DNA of 64,000 bases. Source: Phycisphaeraceae bacterium (GTDB lineage Bacteria > Planctomycetota > Phycisphaerae > Phycisphaerales > UBA1924). Positions 51,523-60,541 of the stretch are shown here, one piece after another (within the stretch, counting starts at the first letter, position 1; each line of letters opens with the position of its first letter). The notes beneath the pieces are model-generated. The model searched no databases and was not told the DNA's origin. It worked only from the letters and a program-made list of their open reading frames with translations. A program made the translations under genes and the position numbers. Location: contig CP075368.1 in the NCBI GenBank assembly GCA_019454185.1, forward strand, positions 2,707,649 to 2,771,648. Direction: 5' to 3'.

Positions 51523-53112
51523 TCACGGCGACTTCGCACCGGCCCATTCAGGAACGATCGACAGATCCTCCCCGAGCAGCGGCCCCGCGACCGTCGTAGC
51601 GACCACGATCACCAGCACGATGCCGACAACATCGAGCAGGAAGCCCGCTTTGACCATGTCCCTCACGCCGACGTGCCCGGACGCAAAGACCACGGTGTTC
51701 GGCGGCGTTGCAACGGGAAGCATCAGCCCGCACGACGAGGCGAGCACCGCCGGGAGCAGCAGCACATAGGGATGCACGCCGAGCCCGACAGCCGCGGCAC
51801 CCAGCACGGGCATCAACGCCGTGGCAACGGCGGTGTTGCTCGCCAGTTCCGACAACCCGACGACCGCAACAACGAGGATCGCAACGAGCACCACCGGATG
51901 CAGCCCGCCCATACCCGTGAACAACTCCCCGATCCACCCGTCGAGATTCGTCGCGGTCATCGCGCTCCCGAGCGAGAGCCCGCCTCCGAACAGCAGCAAC
52001 ACCCCCCAGGGCAGCTTCGACGCCGTCGCCCAGTCCATCACCATGCCGCCGGACGCGCCGGGCGGCTGTCCCGCAGGCCCGACCCTGCCGCGCGGCACGA
52101 AGAACAGCACCAGCGCCGCGCACATCGCAATCACGCCGTCACCCAGAAAGCTCAGCGCGTGGATGTCATCAAGCCGCGAGCGGAAAACCCAGAGCATCAC
52201 CGCAGTGAGAAACACACCGAGCACGATCCACTCCGAGCGCACGGGCCTTCCCAGCTCTCGAAGCTCGTTCAGGATCAACTCGCGCCCCCCCGGGATCTCC
52301 TTCATGCGCACCGGAAACGCGATGTAGACGAGCACGGCCCACGCGATGGGCAGGTACACCGCCACCATCGGCACACCCACGCGCATCCAGCGCATGAAGT
52401 CGATCTCTTGTCCGTACGCCTGCTTGATGTAGCCCGCAAAGACGAGATTCGGCGGCGTTCCGATCAGCGTGCCGATCCCGCCGATCGACGCGCCGAAAGC
52501 GATCGCGAGCATCAGGCAGACCGCGAAGTTCCGGGCCTGTCGCGCGTTCTCCTCGCCGCCGCCCCGCGCATGGCTCTTGACCAGATCGACCACGGATGCC
52601 CCGATGGGAAGCATCATCACCGCCGTTGCCGTGTTGGAGACCCACATGCTCATCAGCGCCGTCGCGAGCATGAAACCCGCGATCAGCCGCTTGGGACGGG
52701 TGCCGACGAGCGCGATCGTGATCAGCGCGATCCTCACATGCAGACCGCAGCGTTGCATCGCGAGCCCGAGCACCAGCCCGCCCGCAAAGAGGAAGATGAT
52801 CTCGTTCGCGTAGGGAGCACACGCCGTCCTCGCGTCCACAACCCCGAAGAGCGGGAACAACGCCGCCGGGATCAGCGACGTCACCGGCAGCGCGACCGCC
52901 TCGGTCATCCACCAGATCGCCATGAGCACGCCGATCGCAGCCGCCGCACGCGGGGGGTGGCCGAGCGAATCGGGCATGGCGGCGTAGACGATCGCGCCGA
53001 GGATCGGCCCGAGTATCAGGCCGGCCCGCTGCAGCATCGGATGCGACTCACCCGATCCGCCGTCGGTCGTGCGGTGCGATGCCTCTGGCTCTGGCCCACG
53101 TCCTTCGCTCAT
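51523..53112 (-). CDS. DASS-family (SLC13) anion:sodium symporter
   Basis: This encodes 529 residues with about eleven to twelve membrane segments. Both Ser-Asn-Thr signatures of the family are present: VSNTATAVMMLPIG in the first repeat and ELASNTAVATALMPVL in the second. FGASIGGIGTLIGTPPNL is the other conserved loop. SLC13-type carriers import dicarboxylates, citrate, sulfate or arsenite with sodium. The hydrophilic N-terminal 25 residues are not family-typical, so a start at residue 26 (MLQRAGLILG) cannot be excluded. The anion specificity cannot be assigned from sequence alone. Confidence 0.87.
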   Translation of the reverse strand: MSEGRGPEPEASHRTTDGGSGESHPMLQRAGLILGPILGAIVYAAMPDSLGHPPRAAAAIGVLMAIWWMTEAVALPVTSLIPAALFPLFGVVDARTACAPYANEIIFLFAGGLVLGLAMQRCGLHVRIALITIALVGTRPKRLIAGFMLATALMSMWVSNTATAVMMLPIGASVVDLVKSHARGGGEENARQARNFAVCLMLAIAFGASIGGIGTLIGTPPNLVFAGYIKQAYGQEIDFMRWMRVGVPMVAVYLPIAWAVLVYIAFPVRMKEIPGGRELILNELRELGRPVRSEWIVLGVFLTAVMLWVFRSRLDDIHALSFLGDGVIAMCAALVLFFVPRGRVGPAGQPPGASGGMVMDWATASKLPWGVLLLFGGGLSLGSAMTATNLDGWIGELFTGMGGLHPVVLVAILVVAVVGLSELASNTAVATALMPVLGAAAVGLGVHPYVLLLPAVLASSCGLMLPVATPPNTVVFASGHVGVRDMVKAGFLLDVVGIVLVIVVATTVAGPLLGEDLSIVPEWAGAKSP

Positions 53113-53162
53113 GCCGCCATTCTACCAGTTCGCTCCGAGGGGCCACAGAAGCACAAACGCGA

Positions 53163-53186
53163 ACGCGGCCCGTGGTGTGGCCGCGT
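53163..53186 (-). terminator. Hairpin terminator downstream of the 53234-53902 gene
   Basis: ACGCGGCC (53163-53170) pairs with GGCCGCGT (53179-53186). On the minus strand the stem is followed by cgcgtttgtgcttctg, giving a moderate T-rich tail. Confidence 0.5.
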
Positions 53187-53233
53187 CCGCTTCGTCATGC
53201 GTCAGGATGTGCCGATGGCCTCCGAGGACCGGC

Positions 53234-53902
53234 TCACTCGGCGTCGGGATTGATGTTCGCGGATCGTGTGCTCGGGATGAGCGAACCGGTGTCGAGCTTC
53301 GCAAGCAACCCGGGAGTCGTTGTCAGACCCGAGCCCATCGATAACTGCCCAGTTGGAAGCCGGTAGAGATCCATGCTGAGCACGGGCGCAGCGCGCTCGC
53401 CCGGCCGGTGGCTCGTGATCTCGATCTGCAGGTGCCCCTCGCTGACGATCGTCATCGTCTGGCGCAGCACCCGGTGGTCCGTCGCCGTGAGCGAATCGAA
53501 GACCAGGTCCGCCGAACTTTCACCGGTGATACACGCCTCATCGAACGCGATCGCACCGTCGCACAGCGTGTCGTACCACGCGCACGTCGTCGATCCGTCG
53601 ATGGTCCTGGTCAGGCGAGCGATCCCCTCGAACGGCGCGGCGAACGCGAGGCCCTGGAAGCCCATCAGCACCTCGCCGGTCCCTTCATCCTGCGTCGCGC
53701 TCAGCCCGACGAGCGAGACGGATGTGCCCCGCTCCGATGTCACACACACCTCGCCCTCCCACTCGCCTGCGAGTGTGCCGAGCGAGCAGACTTGCTTCGT
53801 GGCAAGTTCCTGCTTCGGAACGCCCGGCGGCACCGCGATCGGCGGAGGCACACCGGCCCCGAGAGAGAGCATCATGGCTGCCGTCATGGACGCGATCATC
53901 AT
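53234..53902 (-). CDS. Putative secreted protein of unknown function
   Basis: This encodes 222 residues from ATG 53902; AAAGGACTCTCCG precedes it. A probable signal peptide (1-20) leads into PPPIAVPPGVPK and a beta-rich domain. Cysteines near residues 40, 54, 110, 116 and 127 could form disulfides. The pattern GTLAGEWEGEVCV, FQGLAFAAPFEGIARL and VLRQTMTIVSEGHLQIEITSH loosely recalls the DUF1579-type lipocalin-like fold of the two genes at 55-56.4 kb, but is not convincing. Function is unknown. Confidence 0.5.
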   Translation of the reverse strand: MMIASMTAAMMLSLGAGVPPPIAVPPGVPKQELATKQVCSLGTLAGEWEGEVCVTSERGTSVSLVGLSATQDEGTGEVLMGFQGLAFAAPFEGIARLTRTIDGSTTCAWYDTLCDGAIAFDEACITGESSADLVFDSLTATDHRVLRQTMTIVSEGHLQIEITSHRPGERAAPVLSMDLYRLPTGQLSMGSGLTTTPGLLAKLDTGSLIPSTRSANINPDAE

Positions 53903-54047
53903 CGGAGAGTCCTTTCGTCGGAACATTCGTGCGAGCGCGCCGCCAACGACGCGTCACCGAGCGCATCGGCCGACGAAGGATCGATGCCTGAGGAACGCCT
54001 CAGAATCTCGCGATGCTCCGAGTGAAGACGCAGAAGATGCGCATTCC

Positions 54048-54848
54048 TCACGTTCTCGGACCTGACTCCGACGAAGGGGGATCCGCGTACCCGCGCCGAG
54101 CCAGGATCGGTGCAAACGCGGCATCGAACTGCGCATCCAGCCCGGGATCGATGTGCGCAAGACTCTGTCCCGTGCGCCCGCTGTTGATGAATCGCTTGCC
54201 GGCGGATCGTGCCGCTTCGGACCCCGGGAACAGACTCGGCGCACCCTTGGACTTCTCCTCATCCTCGACCTCACGAAGCCGCTCCAGCGTGCAGTCGGCG
54301 ACCGTCGCGACCAGGCGATCCTCGTCGATCGTCTCTCCGAGAAACGCCAGAATGGCTCGCATCTCGCCCGGCGTGTCGGCCTTCAGCCGCTCGTAGGTGG
54401 TCCAGTGACGGGCGATCCCCCGCAGCGCGGGATTGTCGAGCCACGATTCGATGTGTGATTCCCACGTGCCGAACCCCATCTGCCTCCAGACAGGGTCGCC
54501 CTTGAGCGCGATGAACGCGTTCGCGTACTTCATCGCAGGCACGCTGTTGCCCGTCAGGGAGTGATAGTTCAGGCCGGAAAGAAGCACGTCCTTCGGATGG
54601 CGGCGGATGTGGATCACGGCCTTCGCCCTGTCGGAGAGCGGATGCCCGTGCGCGTACGCGAAGTGGGTCTTGACGAGCGTGCGTCCCGGGCGCGACCGAT
54701 CGAGCCGACCGCGCCCGTGCAGACCGGGAATCACCTCATTGATCCGTGCCGTCGATTCGATGGGTCCGTGAAGATACCGGTACAAGAGGAACCGCAGCCA
54801 CGTGTTCCCCGACCTCGGATACGACGCGAGCCAGACCACTTCCTGCAT
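54048..54848 (-). CDS. Sulfotransferase-domain protein
   Basis: This encodes 266 residues from ATG 54848. The 5'-phosphosulfate-binding loop YPRSGNTWLR is at residues 10-19 and the 3'-phosphate motif IRRHPKDVLLSGLNYH follows near residue 85. These are signatures of PAPS-dependent sulfotransferases. KTHFAYAH holds a likely catalytic Lys/His region. The C-terminal GKRFINSGRTGQSL is also typical (G-x-x-x-x-W/F-x-x-GRTG). Family members sulfate alcohols, sugars or steroids; the acceptor here is unknown. There is no signal peptide. Confidence 0.85.
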   Translation of the reverse strand: MQEVVWLASYPRSGNTWLRFLLYRYLHGPIESTARINEVIPGLHGRGRLDRSRPGRTLVKTHFAYAHGHPLSDRAKAVIHIRRHPKDVLLSGLNYHSLTGNSVPAMKYANAFIALKGDPVWRQMGFGTWESHIESWLDNPALRGIARHWTTYERLKADTPGEMRAILAFLGETIDEDRLVATVADCTLERLREVEDEEKSKGAPSLFPGSEAARSAGKRFINSGRTGQSLAHIDPGLDAQFDAAFAPILARRGYADPPSSESGPRT

Positions 54849-54905
54849 GCCGCTGGGCCTCCGGATTCGGTCATGCTACGCGCCGTCATGCCCGGACGAA
54901 ACAGC

Positions 54906-54936
54906 GCGACGGACCCGCCTCGTGCGGGTCCGTCGC
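54906..54936 (-). terminator. Strong hairpin, minus-strand terminator
   Basis: A perfect 13-base stem, GCGACGGACCCGC and GCGGGTCCGTCGC, with a five-base loop lies 78 bases after the end of the DUF1579 gene. On the minus strand it is followed by gctgttt. Confidence 0.75.
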
Positions 54937-55013
54937 ATCATGGCCGCTGGACTGGAATCAAGGCACCGCCCGCCCCTCGCAGGAACGGACCGGAATCCGG
55001 TGAGCAATCGGCC

Positions 55014-55742
55014 TCACTTCTTCCGCTTGTACACGATCTCCATCATCTTGTACTCAACCCCGTCGGGTCCAGGGCCGTACATCTCCCACTTGTAGTTGTC
55101 GTTGTCGATGACGGTGGTGTCCATCTTCATGGTCGTCTTCTCGCCCGTCATGAAGTCCACGAAGGTCGAGACAAGCTTGAACACCTTGCCGTCGTCCGAG
55201 CAGGTGCCCGTCATCCACATGGTCATGCTGCCCATGTTGTCCATCCAGGCACCCTCATACTCCTTGGTCGTGTTGTTGTACCCCATAGTCCCCATGCCGC
55301 GGAAGGGCGTGCCCATCATCTCGCCCTTGTGGTGCGAGATGAGGAAGAGCCCGTCGAACTCCATGCGGGCCGTGGTGCGGACCGGAGACTCCTCGGGAGG
55401 CATGCCTGGCACCATCCACATGCGGCTCACGCCCTCCCACTCCCCAGCCATCACTTCCATGTGCTTGTGGTGCGGACCAGGCGTCTTCGCAGCGGACCAC
55501 AAGGCCATCATCTCCGCCTCTTCGGCGGACATCTCGGGCGGCTCACCACCCTTCGCCTTCTCCATCGCCGCCTGCGCTGACTTCTCGGCGTCCTGGGCCA
55601 CCTTCTTCGCCTGTGACGCGGCTTCGTTGGCCTTGACCTTGGCGTCCTTTGCCGGGTCCACGTTCTGAGCGAGTGCGACTGACGAACCCGCGCCGATCAG
55701 CGTGAGCGCGACCGAGACACGACAAAGCTGCTTGAGATCCAT
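55014..55742 (-). CDS. Secreted DUF1579-family protein
   Basis: This encodes 242 residues. ATG 55742 follows AAAGGGAAGTCTC and starts a signal peptide cleaved near AQNVD. Residues about 30-65 are a helical Ala/Lys/Glu stretch (EAASQAKKVAQDAEKSAQAAMEKAK), then the DUF1579 domain (VMAGEWEGVSRMW; RMEFDGLFLISHHKGEMMGTPFRGMGTMGYNNTT; GAWMDNMGSM). DUF1579 is a lipocalin-like fold of unknown function, common in this phylum. A paralogue lies 89 bases upstream on the same strand. Confidence 0.8.
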   Translation of the reverse strand: MDLKQLCRVSVALTLIGAGSSVALAQNVDPAKDAKVKANEAASQAKKVAQDAEKSAQAAMEKAKGGEPPEMSAEEAEMMALWSAAKTPGPHHKHMEVMAGEWEGVSRMWMVPGMPPEESPVRTTARMEFDGLFLISHHKGEMMGTPFRGMGTMGYNNTTKEYEGAWMDNMGSMTMWMTGTCSDDGKVFKLVSTFVDFMTGEKTTMKMDTTVIDNDNYKWEMYGPGPDGVEYKMMEIVYKRKK

Positions 55743-55831
55743 GAGACTTCCCTTTCGATGCTGGTTGAGAACTCGAATCCGCAATGTCTGGCAAGGTGCC
55801 GCTCAGCGATGAGCAACACCGGATGATCCTC

Positions 55832-56350
55832 TCACGTTCTTCGCGTGTACTCGATGATGCCGCTCCGAAACTCGGGCTGCCCGCGAGGCGCTCTGAACAT
55901 CTCGTACGTGTGTCGATCGGCGGAATGGATGGTGGTGACGTGGCGGGTCGCCGCTTCGACGCCCATCGGATCGAACGCGCTGCCGGACATCTCGATCCGC
56001 CGCGCGTCCGCTCCCGTCCTGCCCCTGTGCACCATCATCTGCGTGCACATCGAGTCCATCCAGTTCGACACATACTCCCCCGCGATGGTGTCGAACCCCA
56101 TCACGCCCGTGCCCTCATAGGGCATGCCCATGAATTCACACCTGTAGCGCATGCTCAGCCAGCGACCACCGAGGATCCCCTCGTTCACGCACTCGCCATC
56201 GCTGGAGATCGGCGGCTCATTCGGACCCATCCAGAATGTCGCCCGCGCATCCCACACGCCCGCGAGTTCGAGCAAACGTGCGTGATGCTCGTTTGGCGCG
56301 CCGCTGCGCATCCACGCCTCTTGCATCTGTTCGTCCATGCGTTCACTCAT
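55832..56350 (-). CDS. DUF1579-family protein, cytoplasmic-type paralogue
   Basis: This encodes about 172 residues from ATG 56350. Alternative starts at 56338 and 56413 exist, and the ribosome site is weak. The domain matches the neighbouring DUF1579 gene (LAGVWDARATFWMGPNE; CEFMGMPYEGTGVMGFDTIAGEYVSNWMDSM) and is more compact, lacking a signal peptide and the Lys/Ala-rich linker. It probably arose by tandem duplication with the secreted form. Function is unknown. Confidence 0.75.
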   Translation of the reverse strand: MSERMDEQMQEAWMRSGAPNEHHARLLELAGVWDARATFWMGPNEPPISSDGECVNEGILGGRWLSMRYRCEFMGMPYEGTGVMGFDTIAGEYVSNWMDSMCTQMMVHRGRTGADARRIEMSGSAFDPMGVEAATRHVTTIHSADRHTYEMFRAPRGQPEFRSGIIEYTRRT

Positions 56351-56519
56351 CCGCTCTGATGTGCTGGTGTGCGGCCTCGCTCGCGATGTCCGTGCAAAGA
56401 CCGAACTTAGCATACACGATGCACGCTCTCATGGCAAGGGTAATGGACAGATTCGTTCGGTCTTTAGAAGGATTCAAAGAGATCGCGCAAGCTGAGCCAT
56501 CGCAGGCATGTACGCAGAC

Positions 56520-57752
56520 TTACCGCCCGGAAGTCTCCTGCGGAACCGGAACGCGCTCCACAATTTCAAGGCCGAACGCCTGCAACTGCGGGTAGTCAGT
56601 CTGGCTGTTGGTGATCAGCCGCAGCTTGGTCAGCCCAAGATCTCGGAGGATCTGTGATCCAACACCGTACTCGAGCATCGCCGGATTGATGCTCGTGCGC
56701 GGCCGATCCGCCTCATCGAAATTGAACGGACGCGTCAGCCGCTGCGAGAGAGCATCACCGACGCCGGACGGGCGGAGATACACGATCACGCCCCGCCCTT
56801 CCCTTTGGATCATGCGCATCGACGCTCGCAGCGTGGCGCCGGTCGAGACGCCCCCCGTCGATCCCGAATCCAGATCATCGAAAATATCGCCCAAGAGGTC
56901 GCGCCTGTGAACACGCACAAGCGTCGGCTCGGGAGATAGCACATGCACGCCCTGCGAGTCGAGAGCGCCCACATCCCCGACGGTCAGCGCCAGATGGGGC
57001 AACTGATCGACGGGCGACCGGAACGCCAGCAGATTGAACTCACCCTCCGGAGTCCGGATCTTCTGGCCACCACGCGGCTCCATCCGCTCCACCAGCGGAG
57101 ATGCGCTCAGACGGTGCTCGATGATCTGCGCGACAGAGCACATCCGGATGCCGTGCTTGCGGCTGAGTTCGACCAGATCGGGCAGACGCGCCATCTCCCC
57201 GTCGTCCCGCATCACCTCGATGATGCACGCCGCGGGATAGAGCCCGGCCAGACGGCAGAGATCCAGCGAGCCCTCGGTCTGGCCGACGCGAACGAGCACG
57301 CCACCGTCGCGCGAGCGGAGCGGATTGATGTGCCCCGGTCTCACAAAGTCCGTCGGCGTCGACGCGGGGTCGATGGCGCGCAGGATGGTCGTCGCTCGCT
57401 CACGCGCTGAAACGCCGGTCGTGATCCCATGCTTCGGCGCGGCATCGATCGAGACCGTGAACGCCGTGCCGCGAAAGGTCGTGTTCACCGCGGACTGAGG
57501 GTGGAGTTCCAGCCGGTCGCAGTCCTGCTCGGTCATCGACAGGCACAAGTAACCCCGCGCGACCGAGAGCATGAAGGTGATCGCCTCGGGCGTCACGAAC
57601 TGCGCCGCCAGAACCAGATCCCCCTCATTCTCGCGGTGCTCATCATCCGTCAGAATGACCATCCGTCCCGCACGCAGATCGGCCAGCGCCTCGGGAATCG
57701 TCACGAACGGGCTCTGGCAGTCGGGCGCGGTTGGCTGGGCGAAATCGTGCAT
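56520..57752 (-). CDS. ribBA: RibBA-type protein with degenerate catalytic residues
   Basis: This encodes 410 residues; ATG 57752 is chosen because the 87 upstream codons are not conserved-looking. The N-terminal half resembles DHBP synthase (TDDEHRENEGDLVLAA; RPGHINPLR; GSLDLCRLAGLYPA). The C-terminal half aligns with GTP cyclohydrolase II (FNLLAF; LVRVHRRDLLGDIFDDL; REGRGVIVYLR; EYGVGSQILRDLGLTKLRLITN). The three zinc cysteines of GCH II are absent: VHSEC is VHRRD (Asp285) and RCDCG is replaced around residues 295-299. In RibB the GHTEA motif reads GQTEG, so the metal-binding His (His153 in E. coli) is Gln158. It may be a partly inactive RibBX-like form, with active riboflavin genes elsewhere. 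Confidence 0.8.
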   Translation of the reverse strand: MHDFAQPTAPDCQSPFVTIPEALADLRAGRMVILTDDEHRENEGDLVLAAQFVTPEAITFMLSVARGYLCLSMTEQDCDRLELHPQSAVNTTFRGTAFTVSIDAAPKHGITTGVSARERATTILRAIDPASTPTDFVRPGHINPLRSRDGGVLVRVGQTEGSLDLCRLAGLYPAACIIEVMRDDGEMARLPDLVELSRKHGIRMCSVAQIIEHRLSASPLVERMEPRGGQKIRTPEGEFNLLAFRSPVDQLPHLALTVGDVGALDSQGVHVLSPEPTLVRVHRRDLLGDIFDDLDSGSTGGVSTGATLRASMRMIQREGRGVIVYLRPSGVGDALSQRLTRPFNFDEADRPRTSINPAMLEYGVGSQILRDLGLTKLRLITNSQTDYPQLQAFGLEIVERVPVPQETSGR

Positions 57753-57970
57753 GGTGGCCTGTCTGAACAACCCGATGGGCGTGCCTGACCCCGAACGAAT
57801 CGGAGATTTATGCGGCTTTTGCGGGCCAACGGGTGGCACCCCGCCGGTTCGTGCTGCATGGTAGTTCGCCGAGTCCCGCAGAGAACGAGGGGCTCTCACA
57901 CGTCCGAGAACGCTCCGAGACTCGCCAGAGGGCCCAGGACGACCGGAGCTTGAACGACCGGAGATTTTCG

Positions 57971-58612
57971 ATGCCGAACACCTGTACCCGCCTGATGGCC
58001 GGCGCACTCGCAACTGCGAGCATCATGGCGATGCACGCAACGACCGCCAGTGCCCACCCGCACGGCTACCTCATCTCACTCGGACACTCGCACGGGGGCG
58101 GCCATCACGAGAACATGCTCCAGATCAACTTCGACTGGATGATGGCCCACACCATGCACATGCCGATGTTCGGGCTCCCGGGCCTCTCCGAGGACATGCT
58201 CTCCTTCGAAGAGATCATCGCAGACCCCAACGACCCCCACTACCACGACGGCATCATCCCCATCGCCGAGGGAACAAAGATCCAGGCCGTCTTCACCCGC
58301 TTCGACGCGGGCGTCTCCGTCTACGACCCGTTCGATCTCTCGCTGCAACTGAACACGCCCGGCGTTACCTTCCTCATCGGAACGGGCGGCTCAGACTTCA
58401 ACCGCACGATCATCTGGAACCTCGACCCCTCGGCCCCCGGCTTCAATGCCGCAGCCGGCGTCTGGACCGCCGACTTCTACATCCGCGATACCTCGGGTCT
58501 CCATGACGACAGCCAGGTCTACACCATGTCGCTGAAGATGGTCCCCACACCGGGCGCACTCTCGCTCCTGGCAAGTGCGGGGCTTCTGGCACGCCGGCGC
58601 CGGTCATCCTGA
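57971..58612 (+). CDS. His/Met-rich secreted PEP-CTERM-type protein
   Basis: This encodes 213 residues. ATG 57971 follows CGGAGATTTTCG and begins a signal peptide cleaved near ASAHPH. The mature N-terminus is unusually rich in His and Met (HPHGYLISLGHSHGGGHHEN; MMAHTMHMPMFG), which could bind transition metals. A beta-rich region follows, ending in a sorting tail (VPTPGALSLLASAGLLARRRR). It is presumably surface-exposed and processed like the other PEP-CTERM-type proteins in the window. It is divergent from RibBA with 218 bases between. Metal binding is an inference from composition only. Confidence 0.7.
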   Translation: MPNTCTRLMAGALATASIMAMHATTASAHPHGYLISLGHSHGGGHHENMLQINFDWMMAHTMHMPMFGLPGLSEDMLSFEEIIADPNDPHYHDGIIPIAEGTKIQAVFTRFDAGVSVYDPFDLSLQLNTPGVTFLIGTGGSDFNRTIIWNLDPSAPGFNAAAGVWTADFYIRDTSGLHDDSQVYTMSLKMVPTPGALSLLASAGLLARRRRSS

Positions 58613-58641
58613 TAGCTCGCGGGGCGGAACTACCATCCGCC

Positions 58642-59037
58642 ATGACCCGCTACGAACAGTTCCAGCAGTATCGCACGCGCATGAACGCACGCATCACCGG
58701 GGATGAGGCCGCCCGAGGCCTCACCCCCGGCGGCACGCCGCGCGTCGGCGCCACACTCGTCACCAAGCGTTTCTTCTCCCTCGACCACCAGACCTATCAG
58801 GACGGCGCGCTCCCGCTCAAGACCAAGGAACTGCTGGGGCTGGTCGCCTCGATGGTCCTTCGCTGCGACGACTGCATCGCCTACCACATCGACCAGTGCG
58901 TCAAGATCGGCGTCACCGATGAGGAGATCTGGGAGTCGTTCGATGTCGCCCTCATCGTGGGTGGCTCGATCGTCATCCCCCACCTCCGACGGGGCGTGGA
59001 GTTCCTCGACGAAGCGCGTGCGGCCAAACCCACCTGA
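58642..59037 (+). CDS. Carboxymuconolactone decarboxylase-family protein
   Basis: This encodes 131 residues. LPLKTKELLGLVASMVLRCDDCIAYHIDQCVKIG is the CMD core, with redox-type Cys75-x-x-Cys78 and His82 of the AhpD-like CxxCxxxH motif; Glu63 fits the proton-relay position. Such small helical proteins include alkylhydroperoxidase-like enzymes and gamma-carboxymuconolactone decarboxylases. The CxxC makes an AhpD-like peroxidase or disulfide role likelier than ring decarboxylation. There is no signal peptide; it lies 29 bases after the His-rich protein gene. Confidence 0.85.
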   Translation: MTRYEQFQQYRTRMNARITGDEAARGLTPGGTPRVGATLVTKRFFSLDHQTYQDGALPLKTKELLGLVASMVLRCDDCIAYHIDQCVKIGVTDEEIWESFDVALIVGGSIVIPHLRRGVEFLDEARAAKPT

Positions 59038-59061
59038 ACTCCGACTCATCCCCATCGCCCA

Positions 59062-59100
59062 TTGCCTCCTTGCCTCAGTGCCTTCGTGCCTTCTTCTCAT
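59062..59100. repeat. Dispersed short repeat, 'gtgccttc' type
   Basis: ttgcctccttgcctcagtgc followed by cttcgtgccttc matches the repeat at 517-588. It fills the gap just before the nucleotidyltransferase gene. Confidence 0.65.
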
Positions 59101-59118
59101 CCCACTACACTCTCCCCG

Positions 59119-60435
59119 ATGGCAGGTCGCGCCCCCACATCCGAGCACGCCCGCAGAGCCGCGACGCAGATCGTGCTCGCCCTGCGTGACCACGGGCACG
59201 TCGCGACATTCGCGGGCGGGTGCGTGCGCGATGAGCTCCTCGGCCTTGCCCCGAGCGACTACGACATCGCGACCGATGCCACCCCCGACCGGGTGCGCCG
59301 CATCTTCCCTCACAGCGACCTTGTGGGAGCATGCTTCGGCGTTGTGCTCGTGAAACTACGCATCGAGGGCGACCCCGTCGTCGTCGAGGTCGCGACCTTC
59401 CGCGCGGATGGCCCCTATTCGGACAGTCGCCGCCCGGACGCCGTCACGTTCAGCACCCAGATCGAAGACGCCAAACGGCGCGACTTCACGGTTAACGCCC
59501 TCTACCTCGATCCCGACGGCTCGACATCAACGATCGCCGGACGCGAGATCCGGGGGCGCGTGATCGACATGGTGGGCGGCATCCCCGACATCGAATCCCG
59601 CACGCTCCGCGCCGTCGGCGATGCGGACACACGCCTCGCGGAGGACCACCTCCGCGCTCTTCGCGCCGTCCGCCTCGCCGCCAAACTCGGCTTCACGATC
59701 GAACCGGCAACCGCCGAGGCGATCCGACGCAACGCCTCTCACCTGCGGGGCGTCTCCCGGGAACGGATCGGCGATGAGATCCGCCGCATGCTCGCACACC
59801 CGACACGAAGCCGCGCAGCGGTGTTCCTGAGGGATCTCGGGCTCGAACGCCCCGTGCTCGATGCCGCAGTCACCGGCGCAACCGGGCTCACGCCGGATCG
59901 CTACGGCCCGGGGCTGGTCCTGTCACGCTTGGAGCCCCATGCCCCGCCCATGCTCGCACTCGGCGCGTGGGCGATCGATCTCGGCATCCCGCTGTTGCAA
60001 GCCCCGGTGGATGCCTTTATCAGAGGGTGCCGCACCGCGCTCTGCCTCAGCAACGAAGAACGCCAGGATCTGCACAGTGCGCTCCACGGGTTGAGGCAAC
60101 TCAGCGACCCGGCGTTCTGGACCGGGCTCACCATCGCGCGTCGGAAGCGTTTCGCAGCCGGACCACAGTTCCCCGGGGGCATGACGCTGCTCCGAGCGAT
60201 CGATGCCCCTCGCGCATCCTCCATCGCATCCGATGTCGACGCGCTCGCCCTGACATTCGGCGGGCTCGCCCCGAACCCCCTCGTCACCGGCGACGACCTT
60301 GTCGAAGCGGGCTGGTCACCCGGACCGGCGTTCAAACGCGTCCTCGATGCGGTGTACGATGCCCAACTTGAGGGTGTGATCGTCTCGCAGGCCCAAGGCA
60401 TGGAACTTGCCCGGGGTCTGGGTGTCTATAAGTGA
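59119..60435 (+). CDS. CCA tRNA nucleotidyltransferase / poly(A) polymerase family
   Basis: This encodes 438 residues from ATG 59119; the upstream ORF extension overlaps the repeat. The class II nucleotidyltransferase core is clear: GGCVRDELLG (residues 33-42), catalytic acids in SDYDIATDATPDRV (Asp47 and Asp49), and RRDFTVNALYLDPDG, with RAVRLAAKLGFTIE and SRERIGDEIRRML in the RNA-binding neck region. The enzyme either adds CCA to tRNA 3' ends or polyadenylates RNA; the two cannot be separated from sequence alone. Confidence 0.9.
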   Translation: MAGRAPTSEHARRAATQIVLALRDHGHVATFAGGCVRDELLGLAPSDYDIATDATPDRVRRIFPHSDLVGACFGVVLVKLRIEGDPVVVEVATFRADGPYSDSRRPDAVTFSTQIEDAKRRDFTVNALYLDPDGSTSTIAGREIRGRVIDMVGGIPDIESRTLRAVGDADTRLAEDHLRALRAVRLAAKLGFTIEPATAEAIRRNASHLRGVSRERIGDEIRRMLAHPTRSRAAVFLRDLGLERPVLDAAVTGATGLTPDRYGPGLVLSRLEPHAPPMLALGAWAIDLGIPLLQAPVDAFIRGCRTALCLSNEERQDLHSALHGLRQLSDPAFWTGLTIARRKRFAAGPQFPGGMTLLRAIDAPRASSIASDVDALALTFGGLAPNPLVTGDDLVEAGWSPGPAFKRVLDAVYDAQLEGVIVSQAQGMELARGLGVYK

Positions 60436-60541
60436 TGGCAGGACGCGCGTCGCGTCTTCATTCGTAATTTGTTCGTGCAGATGCCCGCTTGCCTGTACAG
60501 TCCCCGCCTCCGGCCGGGCCTTGAGAGAAGGAACCAGATCG

